Of a DNA stretch of 64,000 nucleotides, positions 10,136-21,999 are shown piece by piece. The notes beneath the pieces were generated by a model. The model saw nothing but the letters and a program-made list of their open reading frames with translations. It searched no databases and was not told where the DNA came from. How positions within the stretch are numbered: the first letter of the stretch is position 1; every line of letters starts with the position of its first letter. The stretch lies in assembly GCA_014529385.2 (NCBI GenBank), contig CM043955.1, positions 154,039,640 to 154,103,639 of the forward strand. The letters run 5' to 3'. The stretch is from Adiantum capillus-veneris (Eukaryota; Streptophyta; Polypodiopsida; Polypodiales; Pteridaceae). Position numbers and translations under genes: made by a program.

Positions 10136-11172
10136 ACTGTTTACTTCTGGGAAAAATCCGGCAGAGTTTCCCCTGTAAACTGGCCTTTGTACACAGTAAA
10201 CAAGGTGTAAACAACAAGCTCAACACCTTTCCTCAGGAACTGTCAGTATTTTGGAAAAATTTTGACAGAGTCTCCCCTATAAATTGAGCTCTGAGAACCA
10301 AAAGATAGCTCAAAAACAATCATAAATAGCTAACCAGTGACAAATCTGAAAATCTGTGTAATATGCTATCCTGTAAGCATACACTGTCTCCTGTCTGGGC
10401 GATCACATAACCTGTATCTGTCTCAAGACTGAACCCTAAAAAATGCCTCAACGGCTGACGCATAAGATGCAATCCAGTGTCTACACAAAGTCATACATCC
10501 TATGGGATAAAAGTCGCTGAAGAGGATGCGTGTAGAGGGGAACTCCAGCAACATAATCCACCTCACATTGGGTAACCCAGCCCCCAGTGCTTGGCTTCAA
10601 AAAACCTCACACACGACCCTCACAGATGGCTCAGCAAACTGCCCAAAACTAGCATACATCCTACAATATACCAATCACTGTCCTATGACCGCTGCGGCGG
10701 TCTGTCTGCTAGCGTGACTCACAACTAGCAGACCCACAATCACAGTACATCAATCTGCAATACATGCCAGTGGTGTCAAGCCGTCATATGGCCACACCTC
10801 CCCTGGAACCTGGCAAGCACAAGAAGTAGCAATGCAGACTGCAATATATATATCTTATGATATATATGTATACCTAGTCTATAGATGATGCTTTGAAGAC
10901 GAATGAGTGATGTATGTCGATGCCGATATCGATGCCAACCACCTCCTGCTTGCCAATCTACACAAAACGGATTTCTTTGCGGCTGAAATCTATCTTCTGC
11001 TGTAGCGCTCAGAACGAAATTCTGAGGGCATAAACAACTTTGAAAGGGGGGTAAAAACACCAGGTCACCTGGTGAAAACGCTATCAGAACGCGGAGTGTA
11101 AAATTTCAAGCTTCGGATCCAGAATCTGCCTGAAAAGTGTGCGCGCGCGCGATTACGCAAATACGCACTGAA
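10136..11172 (-). other. 5' untranslated leader of copia element 2
   Basis: About 1 kb between the gag start and the PBS without coding potential. Its PBS-proximal part (about 11010-11170) matches the leader of the copia element at 35-44 kb (43743-43905): both have ACCCCCCTTT, AGGTGAC, TTTTCAGGCAG and a GCGCGCGC run in the same order. Confidence 0.75.
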
Positions 11173-11189
11173 CCATGGCTCTGATACCA
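11173..11189 (-). promoter_or_regulatory. primer-binding site, initiator tRNA-Met type
   Basis: The minus strand reads TGGTATCAGAGCCATGG, complementary to the 3' end of plant initiator tRNA-Met. It is separated by AT from the LTR end at 11192. Confidence 0.9.
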
Positions 11190-11191
11190 AT

Positions 11192-11217
11192 TGAAGTCGT
11201 GCAGCGGAGCATGGATC

Positions 11218-11315
<98 letters not shown>

Positions 11316-11496
11316 GATACACAAAGAGCTTACACAATACACAGTACGCAGAGAAGTCTATTTGAAGGGTTATGTCCCAAAAACCTTATTATCCACAAAA
11401 GTATAAGTGAGTATATACAAAGAGTTAGTGATAAGTGAGTTAGGTGGGCGGGCAGCTATATCCGTATAAGAGGCCACTTGGGCTTTAATCCCAACA
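11192..11496 (-). repeat. 5' LTR of copia element 2
   Basis: On the minus strand the LTR starts TGTTGGGATT at 11496 and ends CTTCA at 11192, two bases before the PBS. It is about 305 bp, of which nearly a third is an (AC)n microsatellite. The start is inferred from TG and spacing only, because no second LTR copy is in the window. Confidence 0.65.
11217..11312. repeat. (AC)n microsatellite, about 48 units
   Basis: An uninterrupted CA/AC dinucleotide run lies inside the LTR, preceded by a GCGCGCGC tract at about 11142-11151. Apparent open frames here are only His/Thr or Val/Cys repeats. Confidence 0.98.
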
Positions 11497-11608
11497 GGAG
11501 ATGATTCCCCAGAATTTTGCTCATATATACTCAAAATTTTAGGAGCATCTTCCACCTGTGGTTGGCCATATCTTTCTAAGTGAAAAAAGACATGAGGTTC
11601 TTGTCTAG

Positions 11609-14083
11609 CTATAATTCTAGCTTTACTTCATTTGACAGCTTTTCTTTGTTTTCAATGGTGATGTTGCACTTGATCTTCTCAGGATTTGTGTCTGAATTGA
11701 CTTCTTTTGTTGTGGCAGTGTCCTTTGGTTGATTTTTATTTGCATTTTCTTTGCTTTGACCACCTACTTCAATCGATGTTGGCTCCATTGGCTGTAATAT
11801 GGCACCTTTCTGCAATTGTTGAGCATTGTCCACCTGCATCTTAGTAACCTTTGACCTTAAAAGATCCAATGTACTGTCTGGCAGAATCTGTCTCTTTAGA
11901 GGAGATTTGGTGACCTTTGTGTAGCTTTCTGGACTTTTGCTTCTATTGACTTTGACTTTTTTATCACCTATTCTGGCAGCTTGAGGCTTTGCATCCTTTA
12001 GATAGTCTTTGAATTCAGTCGATCCATCCATAGGGGTTTGTACAAGGTCATGGTCTTGCTGATATTTGTTACCATGTGCATCTCGATATGCATATGTGAG
12101 TATCACAAGAAATTGTTTGAACCCTATGGGATTTGTTGGCTTTTGACTTTGACTTGTGGAGATCAGTTGAAACTTTTGTCCCTGATGATCTTCATAGAAA
12201 AAATTTTCTGCAAATTTTGATGGTTCTGGGTCAATGGAGAACTTTTAACAACCATATGATCTTTCAATGGTTTTTTCTTTGAAGGGGTCTGTTGGCTAGA
12301 AGTTCTTGGGCTTCCACCTGATGTAGCATTTTTTGGTACTAGAGCTGATCTTGATAGATTTGCAGCCCCCCCCCCCCCCCCCCCCTTCCTAATTAAGTTG
12401 ATCACTAAAGCCTTCTCCATTATGATAATTTAAAACTGTTTGGCTCTAGTTTAGTCTCACCTCTTAGGACTGTGAAGGCACACTTTGGGTAGCACTATTG
12501 ATGTTTGGCATCTGTAAACCTCCTACATAGTTTCCTATGTATCTCCATGAAACATGACAAATTATCCCCAAGTCAAGCTATAGATAGCATTATCTTTGCC
12601 GTGATATTGTCTATCCCATGGGTCTCCTGTGTGATATGAGCTTCGGTGGTTTCAGGACCCAATGCATCATAGATGCTAGACTCTCATCTATATCTACGAC
12701 TGTTTTGGTCAAAGTATATGCTCGTTTGATCACAACATCGAAGCTTGATTTCCGATGGAGGAGAGTTTGGATCTGAACAGATCTCTGGGTTCACTCGAGT
12801 AATATCTTTCAGCTCTAGAGAGGATGGGATATAATAGATTCTTTCCTCTGAAATGAACCATCCTTTCTGATCTGTCACTGGACACACTTCCATGAGCTAG
12901 TCTATGGGCCGTTCAAACACTGGTTGATCCTTTTTGTACAGTTTTCCTTTTTTATCTACACAGTGTGCATATGAATTATGTGTACCATACAATGCTAACA
13001 ACATTCTGTTTGATGTGTCCCTTAGACTCGTGAATGATTACACACTTGTGGTAGTGGATGCAAAATCATTTGTAAACCTAATAGTCTTTTCAACCTTCGG
13101 TGATATCTGGACACTTTTACTAAATTCACGCAGGAATTTGTTGTTCAAAGAATCAATTTTAAGCTTTTCAGGTGTCTGTGCATATTTATGCTGATTTTGA
13201 ACTTGTAGTGTTTTTATTGGTGCTTCTAATGGTAATGCAAAATCATCTGATTGCATTAAAAGTGACGAGTTAAATACACTTACATCGAGATTTACATTTC
13301 CAATTTTCTTTGTACCTTGCTTGGAAGTTGATATGTCCTTGTTGTCAGGATTTCTTGGACAATCGTGAGAAAAATGTTCACCTTTTCGTCCACAATTTGA
13401 GCAATACACCATAACTTGTGGTATTTCATTTGGTTCCATCTTGTCAAGCTCTAGCTGAGAAGTTTTTGCTTCTGTACTTGCCAAGTTGTTGGCATCTTCT
13501 TTCAGAACACTAAGCACCAAGCTTTAGATTGCTCCATCTTGACCTTTGTACTGCCTTTGACTTGCTACTCCAATTACATTGGCTTCTATTGGTTGATTTG
13601 TTGGATCTTGCATTTCTAGTTCTCGACTATAGATCTGACCACTGTAGTCCATGTACAATGATCCTGATTGCATGTGCACCAACTGTATATTTTGCTGGCT
13701 TGTGCAGATTTCTAGATAGCCACTTGGATACATCTTTTGCACTTCTAGCCGCACCTCGTCTTTGATCCACTGAAGTCGATGAACATCTCGGAGTTCTCCG
13801 AATCTGGCTTCACTCTGATCAATTGGATCGTGGATCCTCTATTGCTTTTGTTGCTCATCAAGTATCTATGGCCTTTCAAACCTGTATACAAAACCTTATC
13901 TCCAATGTAGCCATAGAACTGTAAAATTTGGTTCATTGTAGTTGTGCATGTGTTGCTACTGGTGTACTTGAACTCTCGGCTCGACTTGAATTCATGTTGA
14001 CTGGTTCTGTAAAAACTGTCTCTTAGCAGATCTCGGTGTTGGTTATTAGCAGAATTACTCTTGAAGATTAGATTGTTATCCAT
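11609..14083 (-). pseudogene. unidentified gag-like protein with CCHC-type motif, many in-frame stops
   Basis: A minus-strand frame begins MDNNLIFKSN at 14083 and can be followed for about 2.4 kb with one frameshift near 13760-13750 and at least five in-frame stops (for example TAA at 13524-13526 and 13038-13040). Between stops it is clearly protein-like. It holds one zinc-knuckle-like motif, CSNCGRKGEHFSHDCP (about 13410-13365), in which one extra residue separates Cys2 and His. Its 3' part (12420-11609) is Lys/Ser/Pro-rich with NKYQQDHDLVQTPMDG. I do not recognise the family. Its place downstream of the PBS at 19274 on the same strand suggests the gag or leader ORF of that LTR element. A poly-C run at about 12367-12385 lies inside it as a glycine stretch. 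Confidence 0.5.
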
Positions 14084-14169
14084 TTTTCCACTTTACTTGA
14101 ATTCAGCTCCTGTCAAGATCCCAATTCTTTGCGTACAACCTGGTTCTTCAATCTGAGCTATGAGTCAGC

Positions 14170-17100
14170 AAATGAGATTTCCAAATTCTATCCTTGAAAG
14201 GAGCTAAAGGACTAATCTGCAACTTGAAAACTGAGTTATCATGTATTAATTTTGATCCTATGGAAGCCAAACTTGACCAGTGACCTTGTATAATGTTGCT
14301 CTAACACTGTACAAGCTCAAAAGTCCAAAATCTTATTTCTGGGGCTCAAAAGTAAATAATCGTGATTATTTACTTTTCTCAAATTTTTACACTTTTTGGC
14401 TTGTTTTGCCAAGTTATCAACTTGTTAAGGTCTCTGGACAAGTTTCACTGAGTTTAAACAAAATTTGTCCAAGTTATCAACTGTTTCGTGTCCGCCGCAA
14501 ACTCTGATTCCAAGAATGTGGCTTAAGTCTTAATTTTGTGGTTCAAATTTCACCAAATTTTATTTGTGGAGTCTACTTTGATATGCTTGACCCTGTGGTA
14601 TACTTAGTTGTGAAAAATTTCTCAATTCTGGAGCAAATGTCATGATTATTAGCTATTGGGATTTTTTATTTTTATTTTTTTGGCAACTTCTTGCCAAAAT
14701 GTTGACACCAAATGGTTAAGCAACTCAACTAAAGCTCTCTAGCAAAGTTTCACCAAGTTTGGATAATCCTTGTTCAAATGGTCAACAATTTGGTGTCTGC
14801 AGACTGACTTTACAAATTTGGCCACAATTTTCACTCCATTGATCCAAATATTACCAAATTTAATTTGTGGCTTAATATAACATGCTAAAACTTGTGGTAT
14901 GCTTAGTTGGTAAAAAAAGTTGAAAAATAGGGCAAAAATAAATAATCATCATTATTGACTTCTGATAAATTTTTGCATATTTTTGGTCATCTGAGCATAT
15001 ACATTTGTTTAACACTTCAATCTAAGCCTCTGAGTCAAGTTTCACTAAATTTCAACAAGATTTACCAAGTCACACTCAAGTTCTCGACAATGAGTACAGA
15101 TTTCAGTTTTTTACCAAGTTTTTGGCCTGTTTTGTGATCCAAACTCTATGAGCCTTCACAAAAGATGTTTGTAATCATGCATAGAGTCTTTGGTATCAAC
15201 CTTAATTCATTTTGACCCAAATGTAAAAAATACGATTATTTACTTTTGACCTAAAACGAACACTGTTTGCAAATTTTTCACTCGAGAGTCTTTTTATGAC
15301 CTATTTTAAGCCTCTCAGTCTAGTCTCACAAAATTTGAACAAATTCATCAAGTCAGACACAATTTCTCGACAATCATTACGGATTTCAATTTTTATCAAG
15401 TTTTTGGTTTGTTTTGTGATCCAAACTCTATGAGCCTTCACAAAAGATGTTTGTAATCATGCATAGAGTATGTGGTATTAACCTTGATCCATTTTGAGCC
15501 AAATGCAAAAAATACGATTATTTACTTTTCACCTACAATGAACACTTTTTGCAATTTTTTCAATACTGAGTCTTTTTGTAATATGTTTTAAGCCTCTGAA
15601 TCATGTTTCACCAAATTTGAACAAGATTTATCAAGTCAGACACAATTTCTCAACAATCAGTACGGATTTCAGTTTTTACCAAGTTTTTGGTCTGTTTTGT
15701 GATCCAAACTCTATGAGCTTTCAAAAAAGATGTTTATAATCATGCATAGAGTCTATGGTATCAACCTTGATTCATTTTGAGCCAAATGCAAAAAGTACGA
15801 TTATTTACTTTTGACCTAAAATGAGCACGTTTTGCAATTTTTCCAACACTTAGTCTTTTTGTGACATGTTTTAAGCTTGTGAATCAAGTCTCACAGAATT
15901 TGGACAAGATTCATCAAGTCAGACACAATTTCTCAACAATCAATACGGATGTCAAATTTTACCAAGTTTTTGGTCTGTTTCGTGATCCAAACTCTATGAG
16001 CTTTCACAAAAGATGTTTGTAATCATGCATTGAGTGTATGGTATCAACCTTGATCCATTTTAAGCAAAATGCAAAAGATGAGATTATTTACTTTTGACCT
16101 AAAATGAACACTTTTTGCAATTTTTTCAATACTCAATCTTTTTGTGACATGTTTTAAGCCTCTGAATCATGTCTCACTAAATTTGAACAAGATTCATCAA
16201 GTGAGGCACAATTTCTCGACAATTAGTACGGATTCAGTTTTTACCAAGTTTTTGGTCTGTTTTGTGATCCAAACTCTATGAGCATTCACAAAAGATGTTT
16301 GTAATCATGCATAGAGTCTTTGGTATCAACCTTGATTCATTTTGAGCGAAATGCAAAAATGCAATTATTTACTTTTGACCTAAAATGAACACTTTTTGCA
16401 ATTTTTTCACTCGACAGTCTTTTTATGACTTGTTTTAAGCCTCTGAGTCAAGTCTCACAGAATTTGAACAAGATTCATCAAGTCAGACACAATTTTTGGA
16501 CAATTAGTACGGATTTCAGTTTTACCAAATTTTTTGTCTGTTTTGTGATCCAAACTCTATGAGCCTTCACAAAAGATGTTTATAATCATGCATAGAGTCT
16601 TTAGTATCAACCTTGATCCATTTTGAGCGAAATGGAAAAAATGTGATTATTTATTTTTGACAAAAAATGAACACTTTTTGCAATTTTTTGAATACTCAAT
16701 CTTTTTGTGACATGTTTTAAGCCTCTGAATCATGTCTCATCAAATTTGAACAAGATTCATCAAGTCATGCACTATTTCTCGACAATCAGTACAGATTCAG
16801 TTTTTACCAAGTTTTTGGTCTGTTTTGTGATCCAAACTCTATGACCTTCACAAAAGATGTTTGTAATCATGCATAGAGTCTTTGGTATCAACCTTGATCC
16901 ATTTTGAGCGAAATGCAAAAAATGCAATTATTTACTTTTGACCTAAAATGAACCCTTTTTGCAATTTTTTTCCATACTCAGTCTTTTCATGACATGTTTT
17001 AAGCCTCTGAATCATGTTTAACCAAATTTGAACAAGATTGATCCTTGAGGAGTTCACTATGTGTAAAACTACCATATCACGTCCGTTCAAGAAATGTTTG

Positions 17101-18660
17101 TAAAACCCCTTATCTATGAATTTTATTAAGAATATAATGTACCCTTTTCTTTTATAATCTGTAAGTTTTTGTCAAATTTGAAAAAATAATACCCTTTTGT
17201 ATATATATTTCTGTAAAACTTTAAATACCCTTCTGTTGAACTCACATGATAGGTTGCAATTTTATTAGGTGACCTACCTGGGGATTGATCAAGTCAGACA
17301 CAATTTCTCGAGACAATCAGTACGGATGTTAGTTTTTACCAAGTTTTTGGTCTGTTTTTGTGATCCAAAATCTATGAGCCTTCACAAAAGATGTTTGTAA
17401 TCATGCATAGAGTATGTGGTATCAACCTTGATCCATTTTAAGAAAATGCGATTTTTTACTTTTGACCTAAAATGAACACTTTTTGCAATTGTTTCACTAG
17501 ACAGTCTTTTTATGACCTGTTTTAAGCCCCTGAGTCAAGTGTCATAGAATTTGAACAAGATTCATCAAGTCAGACACAATTTCTGGACAATCAGTACGCA
17601 TTTCAGTTTTTACCAAATTTTTGGTCTGTTTTGTGATACAAACTCTATGAGCCTTCACAAAAGATGTTTGTAATCATGCATATAGTCTTTGGTATCAACC
17701 TTGATCCATTTTGAGTGAAATGCAAAAAATACGATTATTTACGTTTGACCTAAAATGAACACTTTTTGCAATTTTTTCAATACTCAGTCTTTTTGTGACA
17801 AGTTTTAAGCCTCTGAATCATGTTTCACCAAATTTGAACAAGATTCATAAAGTCAGACACAATTTTTTGACCATCAGTACGGATTTCAGTTTTTGGTATG
17901 TTTTGTGATCTAAACTCTATGAGCCTTCACAAAAGATGTTTGTAATTATGCATAGAGTCTGTGATATCAACCTTGATCCTTTTTGAGCCAAATGCAAAAA
18001 AATGTGATTATTTACTTTTGACCTAAAATAAACACTTTTTGCAATCTTTTCACTGGACAGTCTTTTTATGACCTGTTTTAAGCCTCTGAGTCAAGTCTCA
18101 TAAAAGTTGAACAAGATTCATCAAGTCAGACACAATTTCTGGACAATCAGTATGGATTTTAGTTTTACCAAATTTTTGGTTTGTTTTGTGATCCAAACTC
18201 TACAAGCCTTCGCAAAAGATATTTGTAATCATGCATAGAGTCTGTGGTATCAACCTTCATCTATTTTGAGCCAAATGCAAAAAATGCGATCATTTACTTT
18301 TGACCTAAAATGAACACTTTTTGCAATTTTTTCACTGAACAATCTTTTTATGACCTGTTTTAAGCCTCTGAGTCAAGTCTCACAGAATTTAAACAAGATT
18401 CATCAAGTCAGACACAATTTCTCGACAATCAGTATAAATTTCAGTTTTTGTCAAGTTTTTGGTCTGTTTTGTGATCCAAACTCTATGAGCCTTCACAGAA
18501 GATGTTTGTAATCATGCATAGAGTATGTGGTATCAACCTTGATCCATTTGAGCCAAATACAAAGAATGTGATTATTCACTTTTGGCCCAAAATGAAAACT
18601 TTTTTCAAATTTTTTAGTGAAAAGTCTTTTTATGATCTATTTTAAGCCCCTGAGTCAAGT
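14170..18660. repeat. tandem array, unit about 282 bp, roughly 13-15 diverged copies
   Basis: The landmark GATCCAAACTCTATGAG recurs at about 15136, 15418, 15701, 15984, 16266, 16547, 16829, 17362, 17635, 17907, 18190 and 18473. Spacing is 281-283 bp, except two units near 272-273 and one gap enlarged by 251 bp through the MITE at 17044. Each unit also holds CATGCATAGAGT, ATTATTTACTTTTGACC and AACACTTTTTGCAA. The first copies (14280-15130) are more diverged. The array lies between PBS (19274) and gag-like frame (14083), hence in the leader of a minus-strand LTR element. It has no coding content. Confidence 0.95.
17044..17282. mobile_element. hAT-type MITE, copy A (239 bp)
   Basis: The insertion interrupts one unit of the 282-bp array and is flanked by a perfect 8-bp target-site duplication GATTGATC (17036-17043 and 17283-17290). 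The ends are imperfect inverted repeats (CTTGAGGAGTTCAC against the complement of the right end, CCCAGGTAGGTCAC). It has no coding capacity. A homologous copy in inverted orientation is at 22939-23185. The 8-bp TSD fits the hAT superfamily. Confidence 0.92.
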
Positions 18661-19256
18661 CAAAACTTAATTTGGCCTAAAATCTCAAGAAAAAGTGAAT
18701 AATCTGAGTTTTTGCAAACCTTTTTGAAAATTTACCTCAAATTCATCCTTAAGCTTACCCACTGGTTCATACAACTTCTATGAGCATAATCTCCAGCCGG
18801 TTCAATGATTGACAATCTTTTGGTGCTGTGTCAAGCCGTAGACGTAAAACTCTGCAACTTCACATAAACAACTCATAGATGATTCCTTTGGAGTGAGCAA
18901 TGATTTGAGATCTCACCTCAAATTCTACTTACCCTACTCCTAGGTTCTACTGCACCGGGTTGTGGAAAGTGTCCACAAACACTTGTTTTCTTGTTTTTTA
19001 TGTTTTCTTGAGCATTGATCTTAAGACTTGTCTTGTCCATTAACCATTCTCAAAATCCTAACCTAATCCAACAATCCGACAATCCTATAAGGTACTTAGC
19101 AAGTACAATCTACTCCCAAGCTACCTCTACACAACAAAAGACGACACTCTTAAGCTATGCGGTTTTTAAGAGAAAGTTTAACTTCAGGTAAAACTAGAGG
19201 AAGTTAATGGACAACTACACAAGACGCTCGTGTTTTCTCTAGTTTAGGTCTATTCG
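18661..19256 (-). other. leader between tandem array and PBS
   Basis: Non-coding, moderately AT-rich sequence with no domain visible. It connects the array to the PBS of the minus-strand LTR element. Confidence 0.5.
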
Positions 19257-19274
19257 TCCCCGACAACGGCGCCA
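19257..19274 (-). promoter_or_regulatory. primer-binding site of Tat/Ogre-like type
   Basis: The minus strand reads TGGCGCCGTTGTCGGGGA, which closely resembles the TGGCGCCGTTGCCGGGGA style PBS known from plant Tat-clade gypsy elements. It starts two bases after the LTR end at 19277. Confidence 0.85.
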
Positions 19275-19276
19275 AA

Positions 19277-20284
19277 TGTGGGACAGGTGTCTAGCCTCAC
19301 TCCTTCTTATTACAGACATAGCGAGAACCACGAATATAATTGTCAATCCATGGAACGAAGCTAACTCGACTAGTGCATAGAGGCTACAAGAGGTTGTCAA
19401 TCTCTTAGAAAACAACAAACACCTCGCATCTAACTCAGGCTATACTCAAATGACATTAATCATCAAAAGCCAATCTCTCATCGACAAACAAATCACATCC
19501 GTTACAACATCAAATGACATCCAAACTTAACAAAACTTCTAAAACATGTTTATAAGACCTAACCACACATGCTTATCATCTCAAATCTCACTTTAGGTCA
19601 AGTGCAAAATTCACGATTATTAATAGCAGTGAGTTTTTGACCTAGTCGTTTTCGGCCCAGAATGCATCTAAATGCTTAGCAATGATGTCCCAATGCCCCG
19701 CCTATACTTATTTTATGATTTTGAAGCTTAAATTTGTACTTATAATGAAATTAGACTGCAGATCGGAGACAGCTAAAGCTATGGATTACCATGAAATGCT
19801 TACGTCAATGCGTAGAGCTCTTACCTGCGGTTAGGACACAACAGACACACTGCAATGTGACAACCGAGAAGAGAGTAGGAACCGCAAGAAGGAGAGAAGT
19901 GAGCGTTGTTAGCTCACGCTGTGTTTCTATTATCCAAAACTTCATCAAAACTTTACAAAGTTGGCTTTTATACCTTAGCCAAGGTTTAAAATGTGTAGTG
20001 TTTGGTGCCCAAGATCTTTAAGGCTCCACAGTTATTGTATCTGCAACCTAGGTACACTAAGTGTCCTATGCTTTACATCTTAAAATTCTTATTGAGCTCA
20101 TAACACGTTAAAATTATCACAATGGCTAAATAAATCGGGAAATTAAAATACATGGCCATTTTGGAAAAATGTGAAAAGTGTGTTAACTCCAATCTTCACT
20201 ACTTCTTCATATTCATCTTGGATGTGCATTCATAAGGCTTCAATCTTTAGCAAATCCTATTAAATGACGTCGACTCAATTAACA
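19277..20284 (-). repeat. LTR (about 1008 bp) with PBS on one side and PPT on the other
   Basis: On the minus strand the LTR begins TGTTAATTGAG at 20284 and ends CCCACA at 19277. A TATA box TATAAAAG lies at 19972-19965. The PBS follows its end, so it acts as 5' LTR for the sequence to the left. A polypurine tract precedes its start, so it is also a 3' LTR for the sequence to the right. No second copy is in the window. Confidence 0.75.
19965..19972 (-). promoter_or_regulatory. TATA box in 1-kb LTR
   Basis: TATAAAAG on the minus strand, about 310 bp after the LTR start, is consistent with a U3 promoter. Confidence 0.6.
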
Positions 20285-20300
20285 TTCCCCCCTTCCGATT
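20285..20300 (-). promoter_or_regulatory. polypurine tract before the 1-kb LTR
   Basis: The minus strand reads AATCGGAAGGGGGGAA directly before TGTTAATTG. Confidence 0.75.
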
Positions 20301-21400
20301 TTAGTGCCCGTCCTCAAGCACTGTTGAAAAGTTTCCGTGGAGGTTGTGGAAGGTTTTTTATATGGAATTAAAAAGGCAGCAAATATGAGAGGGTAGGATG
20401 ATGGAACATTGGTTTGCCTGTTGTAGTCCACTCAAGGTGCATAGGTGGAAGCAAAAAAGAGTGTCTAATGCATATGTCCAATGATGGGACATCCTATTTA
20501 TGCATACACAAAAATGCATAGAAACAAATATGTTGTGCAAGAAAGATTTGAGGGGTTCTTCAGAAAAATGGTGTAGCTATAAAAGCATATGACATGGCTT
20601 TGCAAGCTGGCACCCCTTTAAAAATGGTTTTCGCTGATGAGGATATGTGGTCTCATATTATTGTGCACTATGCGTGAGTGTTGGACTCTACGACAATCCC
20701 CCAATTGTAAGCTAATAGACTTCGACTCTTATGCTCACCTCATCCAACATGAGCAACACAAACTTTAGATATGTTCAACTTGTCCAGCTTGAGTGTAAGC
20801 CTAATAACTATGACTCTTAGCATAGATATTAATATGACTTGAAGCTTTGGGACTAATGCTTTGCTCATTTTATGGCTCAGCAACCCGACTCTGACTATGC
20901 CAAAGAGTTTTTTTTGCACCCTGGTGACTGGAATTTTTACGTTCTTGTGCTTACTACAAACATTTCTTCAGGTAAAGTAAGCTTGAATCCTCAAAAAGAC
21001 GATTAGTGAAGGACCAAGGTGGCATTAAAGGTTTCTTTTGCCATACCTGTTTTATCATCTTTGAATTTGTATTCTCATTGGTTGGGTTGTCCTTTCTTTG
21101 ACTGTGAAGACTCCATTATCCGTTTGATTCTCCAAATAGGCCTATTGATAGGAGTCTTTGATATTGTTGTAGACCTATGTTCACTGTCGGCATTTGGCTT
21201 TTGACTAAGAGCACTAGAAGACTTAGGAATCCAAATTTGTTGATTACCTAATTATCTCCTTTGTTGACTTTGTGGAGCTCTAGGTCTTATTGAGATCTTG
21301 AGATCTTCATGCAGGTCTGGTGTAGTTGTAGTTGTCTTGTGGTTGACTAGTAGCAAAATCTTTGAATAACCTGTGTAGAATCCTTGTCCAAGAGGAAAAT
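20301..21400 (-). other. internal or 3' region of an LTR element, no readable gene
   Basis: Lies on the PPT side of the 1-kb LTR. Only short open stretches occur. I see no pol motif, so it is probably a 3' untranslated or highly decayed part. Confidence 0.4.
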
Positions 21401-21421
21401 TCTTTGAGATCTGTCTTTGTT

Positions 21422-21998
21422 CTAATCCTCTTGAGATCTGTGGTTGAATTTAGCATCTTTCAATGTTTTTATGTTGTATACCTGCTTCTTAGGTATCCTA
21501 GGATATTGCCGAGGTTGATACCTTGTGGTCCTTCCTTCTTGGGAGGGACTCAAAATTACTTCATATGCAACGTACCTCAGGTTTTGGCACCCATATCTGT
21601 CTGTTACCTCCATAATACTCCTGTTATTTTAAGCTCCATTGTGATGCTATCCGTCCCATGTGTATGTCTTTCTGTGTTGATTCCCTGTCTTTAATCCAAA
21701 CTGGATCATTGACTTTGACTACACTGCTCGGAACAAACACTTGCTTGATTTCTCTTTGCTTTCTTGAGTAATTTGGCTGAAGTATCTTTGCTTTTCTGGG
21801 TGTCTCCTTAGAGGTTTCAGTTGTGTCAGCAATTGACTTAAAGTTTTGAAAGCCTTTCTTGCTTGAAGAAGCTGATCCATGAGGGTTCTTTGATGTAGAG
21901 GCGTATGCTGTCACATCTTCTTTGCTAATTGGTGGAAGTTCCACTTTAGCTTTACCTTTGTCTACAAGATTTGTCTTTGATTCTTGTGACTTCTGCAA
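21422..21998 (-). pseudogene. unidentified Lys/Ser-rich ORF remnants of an LTR element
   Basis: Two minus-strand stretches. One (21998 to 21624) is rich in Lys, Ser and Glu and contains VFVPSSVVKVNDPVWIKDRE. The other (21613 to 21422) contains YGCQNLRYVAYEVILSPSQE. In composition the first resembles the 3' part of the gag-like frame at 11.6-12.4 kb, but I see no direct sequence match. Function unknown. Position upstream of the PPT at 20285 suggests an element-encoded product. Confidence 0.35.
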
Positions 21999-21999
21999 C

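Noticed and set aside
11065-11438. Long Val/Cys and Thr/His open frames
   Set aside because: They are translations of the (AC)n microsatellite and have no gene context.
14170-18660. CRISPR-like array
   Set aside because: Units are contiguous, about 282 bp, diverged along their length and without unique spacers. This is an ordinary tandem repeat in plant DNA.
20631-20645. Second hammerhead core (CTGATGAG)
   Set aside because: No stem II or GAAA follows at the required distance. The match at about 24018 is copia gag coding sequence.
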